In this document: positions 23,158-36,240 of the stretch, piece by piece
How positions within the stretch are numbered: position 1 is the first letter of the stretch
How the letters are laid out: the number at the start of each line of letters is the position of its first letter
Source of the DNA: Kalaharituber pfeilii
Lineage: Eukaryota; Ascomycota; Pezizomycetes; Pezizales; Pezizaceae
Direction: 5' to 3'
DNA: 64,000 nt
NCBI GenBank assembly: GCA_015179045.1
Contig: WHUZ01000034.1
Span: forward strand, 310,001-374,000
Notes under the pieces: model-generated
What the model saw: only the letters and a program-made list of their open reading frames with translations
Database searches by the model: none
Told to the model about the DNA's origin: nothing
Translations under genes and position numbers: made by a program

Positions 23158-26100
23158 TGGGTGTTACAACTTTGGTACGCGGGACACGATAAGCAATCTC
23201 GTGACGGAATTTTTCCTTGATATTGTTACATTAGGATTTGGTAGGTTTTGGTTTTTAATTCGTTCTGGGAGGCGAAGGTTGTCATGATGTTAGTATTGTA
23301 TTTATTTGTACGTTTGTTATCGCGGCTGAGTTGGATACGTGGTGACTTTGAGATCAGGACTGGACATTTGCACGATTGTCGAATTGATAATATTTTCAAC
23401 ATGATACAAGCAAACCTTACTAATATACTCTCTTATAAGGATATTTGACTTCTGCGAGTAAATACACACATACTGAAGGTTTGAGCGATATATGAAGCTC
23501 TATAGTATTCCCGTTTATTCGCAGTAGGACTAGTCCTAGGAGAACAATTTCAATTGGTGAGACAGTTCTTCCTTCTATCATTAACTTGAATTTCATGATA
23601 GCTAGTGAGTTGTGTATGCTCCTCACAACAGCAAGAGTTTATTTCCTGATAGGAGAGTCATCAGCTTGGTCTTGCGAGATGACCGCGGCCCTCTGGAAGG
23701 TAATTCCCTGCCTTCACGGTCTGAATCAACATTCTCTAACTCCGCCGAAACAGAAAATACCTCCTCGACACAGTTCGCCTCCAGGTATTTCAGTACAGGC
23801 GTTTGTACTTCCTCATTTCCGTCCTCCATTATTATATGCCTCAAGCAAACAGCGGGGTGTGCAGTTCTTTAAATAAAGTTTTTGGAGGAGCCCTTATAAG
23901 TGCTATAGTGTCTTCAATATGAATATGGTTATACCTTACCACTATGTACTTTGGCAGGTGCTCACCTCCAGCTAGAAGGAATAGTGCAACTACTGTACAA
24001 CGCATATGCCTTTTCACTCCTTCATACCGCCCATTTCAGACCTTAATCCTGTTTCCCAAAGCATCTCAGATGTCTAGACAATCAAATAATCTCTCTCTTA
24101 GCCCTCCCATGTCGCAAAACTTGCATTCTCGACTCATCCAATGCACACCTCCTCACGCCCTCGAACCGCTCGCGTACCGCCTCTCCCAGATTTTTAATGA
24201 TGAACCTTTACCCCCAGAAACAGCCTTGAAGGAATTGTCTCGCCGGGACCTGTCAGCAGCGTAAATGTTCACTTCCATTACCCATTCCACGGGTTCCATT
24301 TTGAACCAAACTTGTATTCACTAGAACTGAGGAAAACCCTCATCTTTCAAACTCCCAATAAACTTGCTACCCTCCGTAATTCCACTCTCAGTCACCCTTT
24401 CAACGAGATCTGTCCGTTGTACTGCAGCGAGCATAATTTGGAATTACCAGGATTTCCAAGGACAGTGGAACAGGTTCTTGCTATGGACTGTATTACAGTC
24501 ACTGGTCAAAAGTCTTAATGACGCCATTTTCTTGGCACCTCAAAATGCTTGCTTCAAATGCTCGTATCTCCACGATCTTTAGCCTGCGCATCACATGCAG
24601 CAATCCTGAGAATAGTGGCAGTCAATTATATGGACCAATAATCAGGAGCATTTTTTACCTAAATTCTCTCTGCATAATAGTGTAGTTCTATACAAGGAGA
24701 CTGTTCTTGGGGCTAATGAACCAATGAATTTCACTATGATAATACATATTGAGTCCATCTTCTTTCATAATTTTAATATTTTTACATTGTGTTGCGGGAG
24801 CTATTTATTTCCAGACACCGATATTTGACACAATTTTGTATGGGAATCTGGCGATCCTGGCGTTCTTTGAAGTTTGCGATTTTACATATCTCGGCAGCCA
24901 CACAACCCCAATGTCTGTTCTACGACTGGCCGGAACCATGAAAGTTTCAGGTAGGTTAGTACCTATCGTAAAAAAATCCTGATTGTCTATCTAGTTACAG
25001 TGCTAAAGTAGTCCAAAAAGTCGCAGTTTTTGTATGGAATACCCTAGCCATCAATACCTTTTTGTAGAATATTACACTGCAATCATTGTGCTATATATAT
25101 ATCCTTTGCTGTAGCATAAACCAAACCACTTACACTATCACCACTCCAAGTTATAGGTTAGGTAATGGAGTCACTTCTCATGGAGATATCTCAAATTTTT
25201 TTTCATATGGACATTGTCGCCGCTGGGCGCTCAGATCCCGACTTTTGACCCAGTGACTGTACTGTACCTCCTTTCGTTTATCATCTCATATGCCTTGGTC
25301 TCTCCACGTCTCACACCATATTATACTTATTTTGATAATAGTCAAGTATAGCTGGATAATTATAGAGTTGAGGGGGCATATTGCAGATCCACTACTTTGA
25401 GGCCCTACCTAAGGCCCTCAATGCACCGGGAATGGTGGAGCAGAAAAGGAGCAAGCTCATGAGTGTCATTGGATTAGTGGAGGTATGAAACCATAAATTG
25501 ACCATGCAGATGGAGTGAGAAAAAGGGACCTGAGGAGGGAGTCGAGGGATGAGAATTCCACGGGGAAACTCTCTAGGAGTTGGACGACAACAGAATGATT
25601 TCTGTGTATGATATCACCTGTAGTAAAATATAACAGGAGACTCATTATGGGTATGAAAGTTGATACTTGAACGCTTTTTTTGCCCACAGAGATGGTTCAA
25701 CGCCCAGTGCAGCTGGAATCTTGTAAATAGCATAGATCAGTAAAGGAATAGGAATTTTTGAGAGGGACTATCTAACTGTTATCAATTTTCATTCGTGATG
25801 GAATTGTGAGTGGGCAGAAAATTTGGGTTTTAACGAAATCATTAAAGTCAGCTCTGATATCCCTTATCATCAATGTTTGCTGCTTGAATCCATAATTAGC
25901 CATAAGCTGCGTACAAAGATGTACATGTACTTTGGTTGAGTTACCAGGTTGAGTTGATTAGGAAACTTCCAGACCAGGTTTTGACAAATCTACTTCCGGT
26001 GTTGGTATTGAAACTACGAAAAACTACCATAGTAAAAATTCAATTAGACTAGTAAGGATTGAAGCTTGGACTCTGTTGATTGTCGGTACTCTTACTTAGG

Positions 26101-26401
26101 CTTTAATAAAAAAGACTCATCAACGTAAGCAGCGCAGGAAGTCATCATCATCATCATCATCGCAAAAAAGTTGCAAGAGCCATTTCACGAAGGAAAGGAA
26201 ATTAAAAAAAGAAGAAGAAAAGGGTACTCAAGCGGAAGAAACAATTAAAGCAAATGCAATAGCCGCATAACACCAGAGAAAATCGAGCTAACAAATATAA
26301 CCATGAAAAAAACTCATACTCCCACTTCATCAACTTCGCCTTTTCTACCTTCCAACCCCGCCCGTGTTTCTCCAACTTGCAAATGAAATTCTGCACCTAA
26401 A
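23158..26401. other. AT-rich spacer, no supported gene
   Basis: No family is recognisable. An open frame at 24070-24264 (MSRQSNNLSLS through LSRRDLSAA) has helix-like composition, but no splice or homology support, so it is not called. A CAT trinucleotide run lies at about 26144-26161. Confidence 0.5.
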
Positions 26402-27573
26402 TTACTCAAACCCCACATTTGTTTCTCTACTCCTCCTCCCCCTTCCACCCTCTCCGCCTCCATAATGCGTACTCGCATACACCGCCTTCCCAAACCCATC
26501 CAGCTTCTCCTTTAACCTAGTCATCATGCCCCCAATGCCACCCGAACCATTCCCACCTCCACTCCCACCTCCACCTTCCCCACCACCAACAAACCCCTCC
26601 TTAGATCCGCGGCTCTCATGCCCATGCCGGTGCCACGACCAATCGGACCATAGTTTCCCGTTGAACTTGGGAGTGGAGAAGGCGGAGGGGCTCTGTGGAG
26701 TGTGGTGTTGATACTTGCGAAGAGGAGTGAGAGTGCCCTCTTCCGAGGCGGGATAGCCGGTGCAGGCTTCCAGAGTGATTAGGGGTGATGTGGTGGTGGG
26801 GGAGAGGGGGATTTTTTCGTCTGCGGGGGTAACTTCGGGGAGGGGAGGGGTAGGGTTGCGTGAAACGGGGATCGGGAGGGAGTGGTCAGGGTGGGGGTCG
26901 GAAGGGGAGAGGGGAATTCGAGATTCGGGGCTTGAATTGGCAGTATTGGTTGGCAGAGGGACTCTGGAGAACGCTTTGCCATTTGTGGAATGCCGTAGTG
27001 GTATTGGTGGATGCGAGTTAGTGGTAGGTGAGTTTGTAGTAGTTGAAGTTGGTGACTTGTCGAGGCTACCCGGTTGAACACCTGGCAAGTCGAGAGGTAA
27101 CGTATTCCGTTTCTGTGACTTCCCAGCGTCGTTTGCAGTTTGCATACTCGACCCCGACCTTGATTCTGAACTCGCTGTGCTGGACCTTTTCAGCCCCCCA
27201 ATGGTTCCTTTCCCTGTACGCACGACCTTTCCCTAATATCTCCATCCTTTTCTATCTTATCCTCCTGTATACTCGGCTTCCGTTCAGACTCTGTTTCAGT
27301 CAGGTGCTCCCTCGTAGGCGAAGCCGGCGCCGACCCCCCGATACTTTCACTAGACCATCCAGCGCTCCCAGTACTTCCGGTCCGTGATATTCCTCTTTTC
27401 TTGCGTCGCAGCGTCGGGGTTGTAGATTCACGCGGCGGTAAGGGAGGTGGTGATGGCGATGATAGGGATTGTGATGCTGCTAATGTACTTATTGCTTCCG
27501 GCATTGGACCGTGATTGGGAATTTGTGATGTTTCAGTGAAGTTCGGCAAGCCTGCGGCCACGAAATCGTGTGT
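26402..27573 (-). CDS. Ser/Pro-rich low-complexity protein, unrecognised; 5' end unresolved
   Basis: Two segments, 27573-27274/27273 and 27213-26402, join in frame across a proposed 59-nt GT-AG intron (27272-27214). They form about 370 residues. The first segment begins after a plausible TAG acceptor and reads THDFVAAGLPNFTETSQ, so it needs an upstream exon. It contains LPPRESTTPTLRRKKRGISR and Ser/Gly clusters. The second holds many Ser/Pro phospho-type sites, KFNGKLWSDWSWHRHG, a Gly-rich linker and RLKEKLDGFGKAVYAS near the end. The composition suggests a disordered cytosolic regulator. A candidate upstream coding stretch, 28050-27911 (ITAERLIYLEELQG, IPNKYLYL), ends at a GT donor in matching phase, but that would imply a 337-nt intron, long for this window. 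I do not recognise the family. Confidence 0.5.
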
Positions 27574-27910
27574 CTATGTGCTGCAGTTGATGCACCGATC
27601 AATAATGAGAAACTCTGTAATATGTGAACAATGTAATCGATTAAGCGAACTCTAAGACCTGCCTGACGCTTAAAGTCGCTAACGATCCTAATGCAGCTGC
27701 TGACAGCACATAAAGATGTTTAGAAAGGCAACTGCAGCTCGGTCGTGAGGAAGCGAGCCGAAGAAGAAAAATCTCCGATGCGAGTGCGGGATGCTGGCGG
27801 TATAGTGGTGCAGTGCAGGAATAAGGGAAATGATACCGCGTCGGATGGCCGGTAGAGTAGAGGTTGACGGCCACGTGCGAGGAATGTGATATATCGGTAT
27901 TGTGAGGTAC

Positions 27911-28050
27911 CTGGGGGTCCTCAGAAGGTGACGATGCGGTAAACGCAATGATCAAGTACAAATACTTGTTGGGAATGGGTATGTAAGTGCTGCCCTGCAG
28001 CTCTTCCAGATATATCAATCTTTCAGCTGTTATTCTTGAAGTATCCCTTG
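27911..28050 (-). CDS. possible internal exon of the low-complexity gene
   Basis: Open frame between a TCTACAG acceptor and a CAG|GTACCT donor. It encodes ITAERLIYLEELQGSTYIP and a short hydrophobic stretch (YLYLIIAF). Phase matches the exon starting at 27573. A further open stretch upstream (28222-28058, starting MGDDVCVAPW) is separated by an in-frame TGA and could not be joined. Confidence 0.3.
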
Positions 28051-28222
28051 CTGTAGATCAACTGTAGCATTCCACGACTCTCCTCGCTGTGATTTTGGAA
28101 GGAATGTCGATAGTGGCTTCGCTATTGGACGAATGGAAGGAGAGCAACTTGGCCCGTACTGTTCCAGCAGGTTGCCGTATCAGGTTAAGCCGCCAAGGCG
28201 CCACGCATACGTCATCTCCCAT

Positions 28223-29130
28223 GTTATGTGTCAGTGGTGTGGCTTGCATGCGAACTGCGGCACGAATGATTTGCTTCCAGCATCTTCGCCTTGCTCAAGC
28301 ACGGACGCCTCCGATATGTTAAGGACTACACTTGTGGCGCGGTAGTTGATCTGAAACGGCTTCTAACGTTGTTGAGCTGATCAGCGGTAGCTATAGGCGT
28401 GTTGGTACCATTTAAAGCTTGATGTATTCACATACATGTATACATCCAACTGGACGAATACTCTAACACCACCCAAGCGGAAGCGGCCACTACGCGTATG
28501 GCGAGCTGGGCTGAGTTATCGATATCTCTTGCAGGCGTGAGGCACTGAGCTGATGATTGCAAGGGTCCACCAAGATGCAGTGCCGAAGTTGCTTCTTGAG
28601 GATATGCCGGATTAGGCTAAACATGTGATTTTTCGTTCAGGTCCAGCTTCGTGTACGGGACGGCGGGTGTGGGGGGTCCACAACCAGTCGGGTCAGGGGA
28701 ATGCTACTACAAGCAAAGGGCTCAAGCAACGTACGCGCGCGCGGTTCATGTATCTCTCGTGTATACATACACATTCCACATAACTTAGAGTAAGTTATGT
28801 GCTTTTCATAGCTCTGCCCAATGCAACTCACCGATAAATTACAAATGGTCAGTGGAGGGAACTTCCCATTACTTGGTATGTATCATATTCACCCATAGAT
28901 TGTGCTTGCTTCGATACGTTACACAATGTCGTTCTGGCAGAAACAAAATATTCGGCTACTTCCGGCGTACCGAGCTTGGCGCCTGGCGCATCCCGCACAC
29001 TCTCCCCCATCACCTCCAACTCCGAAATTCAATCTGACAAATTCCTCGATAGCTCTCACGGACTCAATATCCTTACACTCAAACTTCGCCAACTCCGCAG
29101 CCCCATATCCAGCCCTTGCGACCAGCTACT
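28223..29130. other. spacer upstream of ribokinase
   Basis: Probably contains the ribokinase promoter and leader. A CGCG-rich patch lies near 28734-28744. No gene is supported. Confidence 0.5.
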
Positions 29131-30200
29131 ATGGCGACGCCCTCCACTCCCTACATCCTCGTCATCGGTTCCCTCAACATGGACCTCGTAACGCATACCC
29201 CCCGTATCCCTGTAGGCGGGGAAACCCTTCTCGCACATACTTACGGGTTTCATACAGGTGCCGGGGGCAAGGGCGCAAACCAGGCTGTCGCCATTGCGAG
29301 GCTAGGCGGGAATGCAGTAAAGTGTGCTATGGTGGGGATGGTGGGGGATGATACGTTTGGGCGGGAGTTGAAAGGAGGACTGGAGAAGGAGGGAATTGAT
29401 GTATCACGAGTAGGGGTGGAGGAGGGCAAGAGTTCGGGAGTAGCGGTGATTTTGGTACGTCATACTCTACTTCAACTGCATTCAACAGTTACTAATGAAT
29501 AGATATGGACTATGGCTGACATAGATTTCATTAGATTGAAGACTCTGGCCAGAACCGCATCCTCGTCTCTCCCGGCGCCAACTTCTCGCTTAGATCCTCT
29601 CACCTCCCCATCCCCACTCCCAACCACACTGCCTCTCCCTCCATGATCGTCCTCCAACACGAAATACCCCTTCCCATCATCTCCTATGCCATACAAGTCT
29701 TCTCAACCCGACCCTCTACCACACTTGTCCTCCTCAATCCCGCTCCCGCTGTCTCCCCGGCGACTCTTCTTGAACACAATATCTCTCTCTCCAACGTCGA
29801 CTTTTTTGTTCCGAACGAGATTGAAGCCGGCATCACGTACTCGGGTATTGCGGAATCCGTCACCACCGTATCTTCCGCTACCGAAATCGCAAAATCATTC
29901 CTTGTCGAGAGGGGTGTGAGGAAGGCTGTCATTATCACCTTGGGAGGACAGGGCGTCGTGGTAGCATACTACGATGAGGAGGGCATTATACTGACCGAGC
30001 ATGTACCGGCGCAAAAGGTCAATGTAGTGGATACGACAGCAGCCGGGGATACATTTATTGGCGGATTTGCAACGAGTTATGTTGAAGGACGAGGCGTGAT
30101 GGAGAGTGTGAGGCGGGGTGTGGAGGCAGCGGCGAGGACAGTGCAGAAGAAGGGGGCGCAGTTAAGTATTCCAACAAGGAAAGAGCTAGGATGGGAATAG
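29131..30200 (+). CDS. ribokinase (PfkB family)
   Basis: Exons 29131-29454 and 29535-30200 (80-nt intron) encode 329 residues, the usual ribokinase length. The N-terminal GSLNMDLV and the glycine motif GGKGANQAVA (K47 region) bind the sugar. The C-terminal PfkB signature DTTAAGDTFIGGF places the catalytic base at D280. NPAPAV, FVPNEIEA and VIITLGGQGVV are the expected internal motifs. The enzyme phosphorylates D-ribose with ATP to ribose 5-phosphate in the cytosol, feeding the pentose phosphate pathway. The intron junction is ...VIL|IEDSGQN. An upstream in-frame TTG is not used as start because the ATG at 29131 gives the standard N-terminus. Confidence 0.93.
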
Positions 30201-30740
30201 GCATACGCCGTAGGCACGCTTCGCCAAACTCCCCCATGGAGACGAACGCTAATTAACATGTTGTATTTCTACATATTTTCATCATCAATAGATACAATGG
30301 TATAGTATGCTCCCTCTTATTCTCTGTAGAATAGTTGCATTGTATATTATATTATTTTATTTTATTCTCCAATAATTAAAAACAATAATTTTTTATTGGT
30401 GTGACTACCCTAATAGTTGATCATGGGAACACCACATATGCGGAGGCAACCCATGATCAGAACGTTCTGGTACCCCGGCTAAGTGAGACAACGATACCTA
30501 GGGCAGTAGATAGGTCGACTAGGTTGCTCTCGCTTCTCAGGTTGGTGCCTCTCTGTACAGTACTCTTCCACCCGTTGTTTCAAATTTGTTCGAGTCTTGT
30601 AGCTTAATTTGCTCGCATAGAGCGGTTCTCGCGTGAGTCTTTAATTATTAAAAACATGTTTCGTTTCCTTTTCACGTTTTATCTTTTCTTTTTTTTTTTT
30701 TAGCAACAAAAAAAGAATATCAAAAAGATCACTAAGGGGC

Positions 30741-30779
30741 TAGTCTCGTAACCAGACTTAGTCACTGGTTACGAGACTA
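30741..30779. mobile_element. 39-bp palindromic hAT-like mini-element
   Basis: TAGTCTCGTAACCAG and its exact reverse complement CTGGTTACGAGACTA flank a 9-nt centre. ACTAAGGG lies on both sides (30731-30738 and 30779/30780-30787), an 8-9 bp target-site duplication as left by hAT transposases. The same TIR sequence recurs at 60669-60690. Confidence 0.65.
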
Positions 30780-30962
30780 ACTAAGGGCGTTGTAATTCCC
30801 TCTGCCTTACTGTACTTAATTTATTGTAAGCAGGAAAATTTTCATCCATTTAAGGTTTAATACCTGCCTGACTTACATGCCATATTTTGTTACTTTCTAC
30901 CAAATGCAGTTGCGCTAGATTATCCATGATTTTTTCTCTGTCCGGAACCCTCGGAGAGGCTA

Positions 30963-31119
30963 CAGGTGACCCTGGTTATAATGAACCTCTTTTTAGTAAA
31001 AAAACTGGCTATAGTGAAGGGATGGGGGAGCTTCTTGTGCCCTCGCTATAGAGTGAAAACTGGTCATAGTGAAGAAAAGCGGTCAGATTCTTGGCCTTCG
31101 TTATAGCCAGGCACACCTG
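30963..31119. mobile_element. 157-bp pogo/Tc1-type MITE
   Basis: Left end CAGGTGACCCTGGTTATAA and right end (reverse complement) CAGGTGTGCCTGGCTATAA are near-matching terminal inverted repeats of about 23 bp. TA dinucleotides flank both sides (30961-30962 and 31120-31121). The interior repeats the subterminal motif CTATAGTGAA. There is no coding capacity, so a full-length element elsewhere must have mobilised it. Confidence 0.85.
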
Positions 31120-32889
31120 TATTGGAATCTATCATTCAATTGCATACTCTATATACATAATTTACTCAAAGCATTTTGGCACTTCCGGCCAAGAATAAAA
31201 GCACCTAGGAACGAGAACAGGTGAAAAAAAGGTTGATTTCTGTTGATTTCTGATCACTTAGATGAGGAACTCCCTGAAGGAATAATGTCAATTAAGTTCA
31301 TCGTTAGCAGATGATCAATTTATATCCATTTCGCCTACACTTTACCTTATTCTCTGCTAAATCTAAGTGAAGCACTGGTTATATTCCCAGCTATCAAACC
31401 TAGTAGATCCAAGTAGTATTCACCAGAATGTTTAGTTTTTTTCAAAGTGAACACTTAAATTCAATTCAGGACAATGCAGGGAAAAGCACAGAACATAAGC
31501 TCCAACAGATTGTAATGAACTTTGATGCTCATCGTATAACACAGCCGGCGGTATTTGTCATGGCGCTGGTGGGAAAGGAAATGGCAATGGAATAAGCCAC
31601 GCAGGAACTGACGTATTCCATCTGCCTTCATTTCGTTGAAACTATCCGAGCGGCTCAAGTTCCGTGCTGCGTGCTGTTCGAAATTCTCTACTCCGTACAT
31701 GGCATAAAGAAGATACATCTTCTGGGTTTGTAGTTGAACGCGAAATCGTCTGAAATTAGCCTCGCTGCTTCAAAACACGCTTAAAGCAAGTAAACAAAGA
31801 GGTGCCAGCTCTCATTGTCAAGTTGCCCCACCCAGCGAAGTTAGTATCCGCATACATAAGGATCCCTGCGTAGTTGTGGGAGATAAACCTAGTCTCATAC
31901 CAAGCCCCTACCGGTACCTAGGGCACTCTACGAGCGATAAACCCTGTCAGTTGAACATTCCGCCTTTTCCTGACTAAACACTGGCCAAGCTGCGGTAAAC
32001 CCAGCCCACCTCCAAAAATAGAAACCTCGTGTGCAAGCAGCGTTCTAGAGTTGCGTGGCTATCCATCGCTTCATGCTAAGTCGTTTTATGGCCCATAATT
32101 GTGCTGACAGTGGCAGCTGACATTGCAGAGTTACATAGATGGAAAGCGTGATGACAAAAAAGTGAAGCACAAAAAAGTCCGGTAGCCAAGAAACATGAAA
32201 ACTGCATCCAATTGTAATTGCACGGAATGCGGTTGCACTGCCCATATGTAGCCAGGCGACTTCGCAATCTCAATTCAGAGAGAACAGTTCCAACTTATAT
32301 TGGTTGGCCGGCTGGTCCTGTTGCTGAAGTTACAGGTGCTGCAAACATCCCCCCAGCAACCAAACTAACCCAAGCTACAGCACTGCCCTGTGGTTTATAG
32401 CCTTAGCCCTCAATATGTGTCCGTAGGTTTCTCAGCCTCGATCCGTCGAAGCCCTATGAAGATGCAAAACCGCATGCAGAACAGACGCTAAAACTGCCGT
32501 GGTCCTTGATCAGCGTGAAGTTATCTTGTCAGCTTTCCCAGCCTGAGCAAGCCAGTCCATCTTCCTCTGCTTCTATTTCTTTCCGTTGCGCGTCTCCACT
32601 TCTGTACATCGCCAGGTTCGTTGACTGTCTGCTACTTCGTGCATCCGACAGTTGCTGCAGCACCCTCGAACGAACTTGACGAGTAGACCTGTTTTAACTT
32701 CATTTCCAGCCCCGCTTCTCGAAAGCAACGCGATTGACGACCCCACTTACAAGCGATTGAACTTTATTTGACAACACACTCTCGATCTCAACAGTGATAT
32801 AAGGAACACACCAGTGCAATTTGGAGACGGAAACTCTGAACCAATTTATCACTACTCTAGATTAGCCAATATATTACGACTTTGCCACA

Positions 32890-33891
32890 ATGCGGATACC
32901 AGACGCCAATCCAATCGCTCTTCAGCGTGCCTCTATGGGATTTCATGCTTTACAGGCTGTGTTTATCCCCATAATTATGGGTGTAACTGCGGCATCCTTG
33001 CTGCAAAAGCCATCAGCACTGTCGGCAGCTGAATATATGTTCTCAATGGTTAGTTTTCGTTTGGAAACATTCTATACCGACCACAGCAAAAAATCCTACT
33101 AACAACGGGCGACATGTTAGTGTTGGCTAACGATCCCTGCTCTAATCTATGTCATGATGACTCCGAGGTTTGCGAGGACGAAACCACTGGCCAATCCATA
33201 CGCAATCTGTGGCTTTAATAGTTTGCTTTGCGTAAGATTACCCCCACCCTCGAACCTCCAAGAACTCATTGAAAGTAAACAATCTCCACAATGAAGCAAT
33301 ATTCTAACAGGATATCTAAAGTTCCTCTGGTTTATCGCTCCCATCGCACTAGGAACTGCCAATAGGAAGCGTCAGCAAGATAGATATGATTATCTCGTGC
33401 AAAGGAATAAGGAAGACTCAACCCAAGAGAAGCCATCTGGGGTGTCATGCGATATCCTCGAGTTTCCAAAGGAATGCTCTCTTAACAACGCAGCGGTTGG
33501 TCTTGGCGTCTGCATGTTTTTGTTCTTACTTGCTACAACCCTGATGTCAATTTACGTTGCTCTCTATTATCGAGCCAATTTGATCACTCCATGGGAGGCA
33601 CACTCCGCTCAAATTGGTGGAGAACAGGTTACAGAGCACACTAAGCATGCTTTCGGAGATGACGATGGCACCGGAGGCGATTATGCCTTGATTGCAGAGG
33701 AGGATCGAACACATCAAAATCCGTCAATAGTTCATAGTACTCTTACGGGTGAACAGTATTATGATGCAGATTATGAGCGACAGATGGCGAGGGAAGGTGA
33801 AGCGCAAAGAAGTCGAAGTGTCGGAAGCGGAAGTTACGATGCTGGCAGGGTTGGATTTCCGGACGGCGATTATAGCTACACTGGAAGGTAG
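32890..33891 (+). CDS. four-helix MARVEL-like membrane protein
   Basis: Exons 32890-33048, 33121-33231 and 33322-33891 encode about 279 residues. Intron 1 has donor GTTAGT and branch ACTAAC. Intron 2 has donor GTAAGA and is joined to an AAAG acceptor because that keeps phase and completes a helix (SLLCFLWFIAPIALG). Helices lie at about residues 20-38 (LQAVFIPIIMGVTAASLL), 50-67, 87-102 and 139-163 (GLGVCMFLFLLATTLMSIYV). Four helices with a short second loop and a long soluble tail fit fungal MARVEL-like proteins at the plasma membrane, though the assignment is by architecture only. The C-terminal 110 residues are acidic, then Ser/Gly/Tyr-rich. Confidence 0.72.
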
Positions 33892-36240
33892 GGAGCTGAT
33901 TGCAATCTGCATGTATGCACAGAAAGCCTATATTGGGGGAGTTTTGAAAAACGAGAGATAGAACGATTGGAAGGCAGGACGGTGATGCGGAGGGAAAGCT
34001 ACTTGCAATAAAAAAGCCTTGTTGGTGAGCATAGACGCTAGAGGTATGCCATCGACTTTTCGGCTTTACCGGGTCTTGCCATCATCACTTGTTTCTGGAT
34101 CTATTGTTTTTGTTTTTGTTTTGCTTTTTTTGCGTACAATGTGTTATGTTTAGCATTTTATTTTGTGCAGCATCTTGATAGGACTTGTTTTTTTTTTTCC
34201 GGGAATCTCTGATTTGATTGGCGATTCTAGTAGCTAGTGTTAACGTACCTCGGAGTTATGATTTGAAGCAGTCTTTGTAGAACCATTTAACGGTCATTAA
34301 ATGTCCACACGCTCACCTCCTTCACTTAGATCTTTTTTCGTACTTCATCATGTGTCAACTAAGTTAAGGGTTTATTACAGTAGTAGAAAATACCCTAATG
34401 CCTGAAAACAAATGAGCATAACACAAGTATACACATTCGATAAGGAAAATAAGTTGTGGGGAATGGCTCGAGTAAGTTCCAGAATTCCTTACGCATTTGA
34501 CTCGAAGAACATGAGCGAGTCAGTGCCCCTGCGAGCACGAGGCAGTACCTCCCTCGTGGGGGTCTGTGCCTGCATGTCACATCATTTCATATGGTAAACC
34601 AGGCCCGCGCAACAAGAATTATCGTGCTTTGCACTATGAAAACCACATTGATCATAATTGCTAATTTTCTGAAATATAGTAGTCTAGACGCGCTATTCGG
34701 CGCTCTCTGCTCTGCGACGGCAGCTGTCCTGCAAATAAAGTCTTGGATGCATCACAACTAATCAGTTACCCTGATGTCTGAATCAAATGAGCAAAGTGCT
34801 GAGTTCTAATATACCTTATATTGGGGACTAATAACTTACAGCAATAATATTCGTAGATCTGGCAAGGCAACAGACCTCATATTACAGGTAGCTCTGTTAC
34901 TTAATTACTGAATTTCTGTAAATAAACTAACAATTGCACAACGGTTCCAAATAATGTGACAATGCATTAAATTGTGCGTATGGCCGGCATTGGAATGATG
35001 AGAACTGATTTAAGTTTGCGGACTTTATATTATTCGGTGTTGAAATATTTAAACTCAATATAGCGCTATAGTAAGTACTTAAGAAGATGTAGCTTATTTT
35101 TAGTGGACGTATGTACTTAGATTATGTTGCATCGACGCACACGTCCGTAGCCCTCGTCATGGCGGGCCAGAAGGCAACCTTTGTATTATATTCCACGTTG
35201 TCAACAAACAACACTGCCATAACACGAACGGGTAATCTCGAGAAAGGGTGCGGCCTAGGTGATTGATTGCAAGTCGATTACATAATGTCAATAACTTTGC
35301 GGGCCGGGTTGAGACTCTCAAGCCTTGGGCTTTGATGTTTCGTCTTCAAAACCACGGTTGCAAATCTCCAAATCTTATTTTAGCGGCAATATAATATACT
35401 CTGTAAGAGACTCTACTAATTAACACAATAGATACATGAGAGTGGACGAAGTCACTATGGTCACTACTAATTGTCCTTTAAAATGTCGAGTGTGGGCGTA
35501 ACTCAATGCGTAAGATAGTAGTATAAGACTAGTGCGTGAAGCCGTATCCACATTATGAGAAGGAATTTGTAAGTACATATATGCATCCACAATCGTGCGC
35601 ATGCTTCAAGTAATCCCGTACGCAAATTCCGCTTTAAACACTGGTTCTCATGCATGGCACTTTTGTTATACTTACTTGAGTTTTTATCATATAGTCGTAC
35701 TTATCCCATTGGCGTCAATCTCAGGACTATAGATACGTACTTTGAACGTGTGGTGCCACTCAACGCTATGCTCCAATGCTGAGTATTTGATTGGACCTCA
35801 AGGTTCAGATGCACCACACCCATCTTATTTCACTTTGAGACCACTCAATTCAATAACAAAACGTCCCAGTCTGTGTCCAAGTGACACACCTAGGTTGCTT
35901 ATAGTTATGACAATGCCATATCTGTGAACTAATGAACAATCCTATTGATAATCTAAGTCCTTCGAATACTACAAAATCGAGGCAAAAGGAACAAAGATAC
36001 AAGGTCCATTGATCCCATCAATCCCCCTCTTTGAGCCATACCCAAGTCTTCCCAATCCAATCCATCACATACTTGCTGCCTGTAAACAAGCCCCAGATGT
36101 ATTACCCAACCAGTCAGAAATCATCCCTATAGCCATAATTCCGTCCTTCCAGAAAAGGAAAAGTTATTCAAGATCGCCCGGGTACTTCTATGTTACTTAG
36201 TTGTTATCACTTCATAGACCGGCTGCCCCAGATAGCACAA
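33892..36240. other. AT-rich spacer
   Basis: No gene or clear repeat is supported in 2.3 kb. Poly(T) patches occur near 34105-34130 and 34189-34198. Confidence 0.5.

Larger units (their letters stand above)
30201..32889. other. spacer with two miniature DNA elements
   Basis: No gene is supported. A 39-bp palindromic insertion (30741-30779) and a 157-bp pogo/Tc1-type MITE (30963-31119) are annotated separately. The remainder is AT-rich; 32600-32889 is probably the promoter and leader of the next gene. Confidence 0.55.
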
